A DNA stretch of 10,021 bases from Clostridiales bacterium UBA4821 (GTDB lineage Bacteria > Bacillota > Clostridia > Acetivibrionales > UBA4821), in assembly GCA_002402315.1 (NCBI GenBank), contig DHFP01000235.1:1-10021 (forward strand). The letters run 5' to 3'. Of the stretch, positions 6,405 to 10,021 are shown piece by piece (the stretch's first letter is position 1; each line of letters begins with the position of its first letter). The notes below the pieces were generated by a model, which worked only from the letters and a program-made list of their open reading frames with translations, was not told the DNA's origin and did not search any database. The position numbers were made by a program, and so were the translations under genes.

Positions 6405-9400
6405 ATGTTTGAAATAAATAATTTTGATTCTATTCAGATAGGCTTGGCTTCTCCTGAGAAGATCAGGGAGTGGTCCAGAGGAGAGGTAAAAAAACCGGAG
6501 ACCATAAATTATAGAACATTGAAACCTGAAAGAGATGGGTTGTTCTGTGAGAGAATTTTTGGTCCGCAGAAAGACTGGGAGTGTCACTGCGGAAAGTTTA
6601 AGAGGGTAAGATATAAAGGTATAGTTTGTGACAGGTGCGGAGTAGAAGTCACCCGTTCAAAGGTTAGAAGAGAACGTATGGGTCATATCGAGTTGGCTGC
6701 ACCGGTATCACATATCTGGTATTTTAAAGGTATACCTAGCAGAATGGGACTAATACTTGATATATCACCGCGCGCCCTTGAAAAAGTACTTTATTTTGCA
6801 TCTTATGTTATAATTGACCCAGGTCAAACGCCGCTGTCTAAGAAGCAGCTGCTCTCAGAAAAAGAATATAGGGACAGCCTTGATAAATTCGGGCATAGAT
6901 TTAGAGCCGGTATGGGAGCTGAAGCAATAAAGGAGCTCTTATCTGAAATTGACCTTGAGGAAATGTCACAGGAATTAAGGGTGGAATTAAAAGGTTCAAC
7001 CGGACAGAAGAGAATCAGAACAATAAAAAGACTTGAAGTAGTTGAAGCTTTTAGAATGTCAAATAATAGACCTGAGTGGATGGTTCTGGATGTGGTTCCT
7101 GTAATACCTCCGGAGTTAAGGCCAATGGTTCAACTGGATGGAGGCAGATTTGCTACTTCCGATTTAAATGACCTTTATAGAAGGGTTATAAATAGGAATA
7201 ACAGGTTAAAGCGGCTGCTAGACCTTGGAGCGCCGGATATCATTGTGAGAAATGAGAAGAGAATGCTCCAGGAGGCAGTTGATGCCCTTATTGATAATGG
7301 AAGAAGAGGAAGGCCGGTAACAGGTCCTGGGAACAGACCGTTAAAGTCATTGTCAGACATGCTGAAAGGTAAACAGGGTAGATTTAGGCAAAACCTGCTA
7401 GGTAAGAGGGTTGATTATTCAGGACGTTCTGTTATTGTGGTAGGTCCGGAATTAAAGCTATACCAATGCGGTTTGCCAAAAGAGATGGCATTGGAGTTGT
7501 TCAAACCATTCGTAATGAAGAAGCTGGTTAATGATGGGCTTGCACATAATATAAAAAGCGCTAAAAGAATGGTCGAGAGAGTAAGAAATGAAGTGTGGGA
7601 TGTTCTTGAAGAAGTAATTAAGGAGCATCCGGTGTTGCTTAACCGTGCTCCAACTCTGCATAGGTTAGGAATTCAGGCGTTTGAGCCAGTTCTTGTAGAA
7701 GGAAGAGCGTTAAAACTACATCCTTTGGTTTGTACTGCTTATAATGCAGACTTCGATGGAGACCAGATGGCTGTTCATGTGCCATTGTCAGCTGAAGCTC
7801 AGGCTGAGGCCCGGTTCTTAATGCTTTCAGCAAATAACCTGTTAAAACCTCAGGATGGTAAACCGGTAGTTGTACCAACACAGGATATGGTTCTAGGAAG
7901 TTATTACCTAACACTTGTAAAAGAGGGAGCCAGGGGAGAAGGAGAAACCTTCTCAAATCCCGAAGAAGCATTGTTAGCTTATGATAATGGTTATATTGAA
8001 TTACATGCAGTAATAAACGTAAGATTGACTAAAGAATTAAATGGAGAGAAAAAATCCAGAATTATCAAAACAACTGTAGGAAAACTGATATTCAATGAAG
8101 CTATTCCCCAGACTTTAGGCTATGTTGATAGGAATGACCCTGGAAAAGACTTCGATTTAGAGGTTGATTTCCTTGTAGATAGAAAAGCCCTTGGAAGGAT
8201 TGTTGACAAGTGTATCAGGGTCCATGGAACGGCCCAGACTGCTATTGTTCTTGATAAGATAAAGTCTCTTGGTTTTAAATTTTCTGCAAAAGGCGCAATA
8301 ACAATTAGTGTTTCCGATATGATTATACCTGAGGTGAAGGCTAGGTTACTGCTAGAGTCTGATGAAAAAGTAGAAAAAATAATGAAACAGTATAAAAAGG
8401 GATTAATATCTAACGAGGAAAGATATAATTCCGTAATAAATACCTGGACGAATGCGGTTGAGGATGTTACTACTGCTCTTATGCAAAGTCTTGATAAGTT
8501 TAATCCATTATTTATGATGGCGCATTCAGGGGCAAGAGGAAATATCAATCAGATAAGACAGCTTGCAGGTATGAGAGGTCTTATGGCTAATACATCAGGT
8601 AAGACTATAGAGATACCTATAAGGTCTAACCTCAGAGAAGGATTGAAGGTGCTGGAATACTTTACCTCTACTCACGGCGCTAGAAAGGGTCTTGCCGATA
8701 CAGCGCTCAGAACCGCTGACTCAGGTTATCTCACAAGAAGGCTTGTAGATGTCAGCCAGGATGTAATTGTAAGAGAAGTAGACTGCAGAACAAGGAAAGG
8801 AATTACCGTATCAGATATAAAAGACGGTACAGATATTATTGAAGGACTTCAAGAGAGATTGACGGGCAGATATTTAATTGAGAAGTTGGTGCATACAGAG
8901 ACAGGTGAAGTTTTAGCAGAAGCTGATACTATCATAGATGATAATATCGCAGAGAAGATTGTTCAGGCAGGAATAAAAAAGGTAACTATCAGGTCAGTTC
9001 TTACTTGCCAGTCAGAGTATGGCGTATGCTCAAAGTGTTATGGTGCAAACCTTGCAACAGGTGAAGATGTTAATGTAGGTGAAGCAGTAGGAATAATAGC
9101 TGCTCAATCCATAGGTGAGCCTGGTACACAGCTTACAATGAGAACCTTCCATACCGGTGGTGTGGCAGGAGAAGATATAACACACGGTCTGCCGAGGGTT
9201 GAAGAGCTCTTTGAGGCTAGAAAGCCCAAGGGTCTTGCTATAATTTCTGAGATTGCCGGTACGGTTAAGATTAGTGAGACCAAAAAGAAAAGGGAAATTA
9301 TTGTGACTGCAGAGGATGGTGATTCCAGGACATACTTGATACCTTATGGTTCAAGGGTGAAGGTAGTGAATGCAGAAGTTGTTGAAGCCGGAGATGAACT

Positions 9401-9902
9401 AACCGAAGGTTCGGTAAATCCTCATGATATATTGAAGATAAAAGGGGTGAAAGGCGTTCAGGCCTACCTGATACAAGAAGTACAAAAGGTTTATAGGATG
9501 CAGGGTGTTGATATCAATGATAAACATATTGAGGTTATCGTCAGACAGATGCTTAGAAAAGTAAAGGTTGATGAGCCTGGAGATACTGATTTACTGCCTG
9601 GAGCGACTGTAGACATGTTTGATTTTGAGGAAGAGAATGCAAAAGCAGTTGCTGAAAGTAAAGAGCCATCAACAGGAAAGAGAACACTCCTGGGTATAAC
9701 CAAAGCGTCTTTGGCAACTGAGTCGTTCTTGTCGGCTGCTTCGTTCCAGGAAACGACTAGGGTTTTAACTGAAGCTGCAATAAAAGGCAAGATAGACCCT
9801 CTGGTAGGCTTAAAGGAGAATGTTATTATTGGTAAATTAATTCCAGCAGGTACGGGAATGAGCCGGTACAAGGATATCAGCATAAGTACTGTTACGGAAT
9901 AA
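6405..9902 (+). CDS. rpoC: DNA-directed RNA polymerase subunit beta'
   Basis: Catalytic beta' subunit, 1165 aa, complete. The N-terminal zinc ribbon uses C60, C62, C75 and C78 (CHCG...CDRC). The lid, rudder and switch region is followed by the invariant active-site loop NADFDGD (447-453), whose three Asp hold the catalytic magnesium. The F-loop and bridge-helix region (about 707-780) contains QIRQLAGMRGLMA and STHGARKGLADTALRTADSGY. The second zinc site is C794, C868, C875 and C878, with spacings 74, 7 and 3 as in E. coli. The trigger loop reads straight through from QLTMRTFHTGGVAGED to HGLPRVEELFEAR, so the proteobacterial SI3 insertion is absent, normal for Firmicutes. Odd: residues around 707, 741-743 and 754 depart from the near-universal sequence (H for D, SNL for ANF, T for I). 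ATG 6405 is well supported by its ribosome binding site. It is followed at once by a large GC-rich palindrome. Confidence 0.99.
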   Translation: MFEINNFDSIQIGLASPEKIREWSRGEVKKPETINYRTLKPERDGLFCERIFGPQKDWECHCGKFKRVRYKGIVCDRCGVEVTRSKVRRERMGHIELAAPVSHIWYFKGIPSRMGLILDISPRALEKVLYFASYVIIDPGQTPLSKKQLLSEKEYRDSLDKFGHRFRAGMGAEAIKELLSEIDLEEMSQELRVELKGSTGQKRIRTIKRLEVVEAFRMSNNRPEWMVLDVVPVIPPELRPMVQLDGGRFATSDLNDLYRRVINRNNRLKRLLDLGAPDIIVRNEKRMLQEAVDALIDNGRRGRPVTGPGNRPLKSLSDMLKGKQGRFRQNLLGKRVDYSGRSVIVVGPELKLYQCGLPKEMALELFKPFVMKKLVNDGLAHNIKSAKRMVERVRNEVWDVLEEVIKEHPVLLNRAPTLHRLGIQAFEPVLVEGRALKLHPLVCTAYNADFDGDQMAVHVPLSAEAQAEARFLMLSANNLLKPQDGKPVVVPTQDMVLGSYYLTLVKEGARGEGETFSNPEEALLAYDNGYIELHAVINVRLTKELNGEKKSRIIKTTVGKLIFNEAIPQTLGYVDRNDPGKDFDLEVDFLVDRKALGRIVDKCIRVHGTAQTAIVLDKIKSLGFKFSAKGAITISVSDMIIPEVKARLLLESDEKVEKIMKQYKKGLISNEERYNSVINTWTNAVEDVTTALMQSLDKFNPLFMMAHSGARGNINQIRQLAGMRGLMANTSGKTIEIPIRSNLREGLKVLEYFTSTHGARKGLADTALRTADSGYLTRRLVDVSQDVIVREVDCRTRKGITVSDIKDGTDIIEGLQERLTGRYLIEKLVHTETGEVLAEADTIIDDNIAEKIVQAGIKKVTIRSVLTCQSEYGVCSKCYGANLATGEDVNVGEAVGIIAAQSIGEPGTQLTMRTFHTGGVAGEDITHGLPRVEELFEARKPKGLAIISEIAGTVKISETKKKREIIVTAEDGDSRTYLIPYGSRVKVVNAEVVEAGDELTEGSVNPHDILKIKGVKGVQAYLIQEVQKVYRMQGVDINDKHIEVIVRQMLRKVKVDEPGDTDLLPGATVDMFDFEEENAKAVAESKEPSTGKRTLLGITKASLATESFLSAASFQETTRVLTEAAIKGKIDPLVGLKENVIIGKLIPAGTGMSRYKDISISTVTE

Positions 9903-9911
9903 GGAATGAGG

Positions 9912-9981
9912 GGGGCAAGCGGGGACGGTTCTTGACTTGCTAGTTCTGACTAGCAAGTCAAGAACCGTCCCCGCTTGCCCC
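9912..9981. repeat. 70-bp perfect palindrome, REP/MITE-like
   Basis: Left arm 9912-9944 and right arm 9949-9981 are exact reverse complements over 33 bp, separated only by TCTG; a G-T pair at 9911/9982 can extend it. The arms are about 61% G+C in an AT-rich neighbourhood and contain GGGGACGGTTCTTGA and its complement. From memory, the AAGAACCGTCCCC core recurs as dispersed palindromes in many clostridial genomes, often near Y1-family (REP-associated tyrosine) transposases. That family link is recollection plus inference, since only one copy and no transposase lie here. No target duplication is obvious. The length and perfection exceed what an ordinary terminator needs, pointing to recent insertion or conversion. 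Confidence 0.75.
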
Positions 9982-9989
9982 TGCTTTTT
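9912..9989 (+). terminator. Probable rpoC transcription terminator using the palindrome
   Basis: The very stable 33-bp hairpin starts 9 bases after the rpoC stop and is followed after TGC by TTTTT (9985-9989) and then an A run. The T tract is short and begins three bases after the stem foot, so termination may be incomplete. As RNA, a 33-bp duplex would also be a good RNase III substrate, which could set the mRNA 3' end. Whether downstream genes are read through cannot be judged from this window. Confidence 0.55.
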
Positions 9990-10021
9990 AAAAAATTGGG
10001 TGCATTTAATTTAAGTGAAGA

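Noticed and set aside
7639..7971. Minus-strand open frame of 110 codons inside rpoC, and similar long antisense frames at 788-1249, 8120-8548 and 9491-9883
   Set aside because: They lie opposite strongly conserved coding sequence, show no family resemblance, and are explained by codon bias of the real genes.
9982..10021. Sequence after the palindrome, checked for the start of the next gene
   Set aside because: About 40 bases with a T5-A6 run and no ribosome binding site followed by a start codon; too short to interpret.

Overview
The window is chromosomal housekeeping DNA from a low-G+C Gram-positive bacterium. The proteins point to class Clostridia, and by eye most closely to the Acetivibrio/Ruminiclostridium-type lineage. 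Codons and spacers are AT-rich, Shine-Dalgarno sites are strong, the beta and beta' subunits lack the large lineage-specific inserts of proteobacteria, and FtsH has the Bacillus/Clostridium-type N-terminus. The genus assignment is inference; the Firmicutes assignment is firm. All genes lie on the + strand.

Layout: (1) positions 1-357, the 3' two-thirds of hpt (hypoxanthine/guanine phosphoribosyltransferase), cut by the window edge. (2) A 100-base spacer with a candidate sigma-A promoter. (3) ftsH (459-2312), a complete membrane AAA+ zinc protease, probably starting at TTG, closed by a 17-bp hairpin terminator at 2328-2365. (4) A strong-looking promoter whose -35 box overlaps the foot of that terminator, then about 240 bases of AT-rich leader without a convincing gene. 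(5) rpoB (2648-6385) and rpoC (6405-9902), the two catalytic subunits of RNA polymerase, 19 bases apart and evidently co-transcribed. (6) Nine bases after the rpoC stop, a GC-rich perfect inverted repeat (33-bp arms, 4-base loop, 9912-9981) followed by a short T run, then about 40 bases with nothing recognisable.

The hpt-ftsH pair is a common Firmicutes arrangement. rpoB-rpoC is also a standard pair, but it normally follows rplJ-rplL (ribosomal proteins L10 and L7/L12). Here it follows ftsH directly, so the polymerase genes appear uncoupled from the usual ribosomal-protein promoter and L10 control and have their own promoter and leader.

I found no undescribed multi-gene system. The most interesting items are the 70-base palindrome after rpoC, which looks like a dispersed REP/MITE-like element serving as terminator; the ftsH-rpoB junction with its long leader; the very acidic beta C-terminus; and a cluster of unusual substitutions near the beta' bridge helix.
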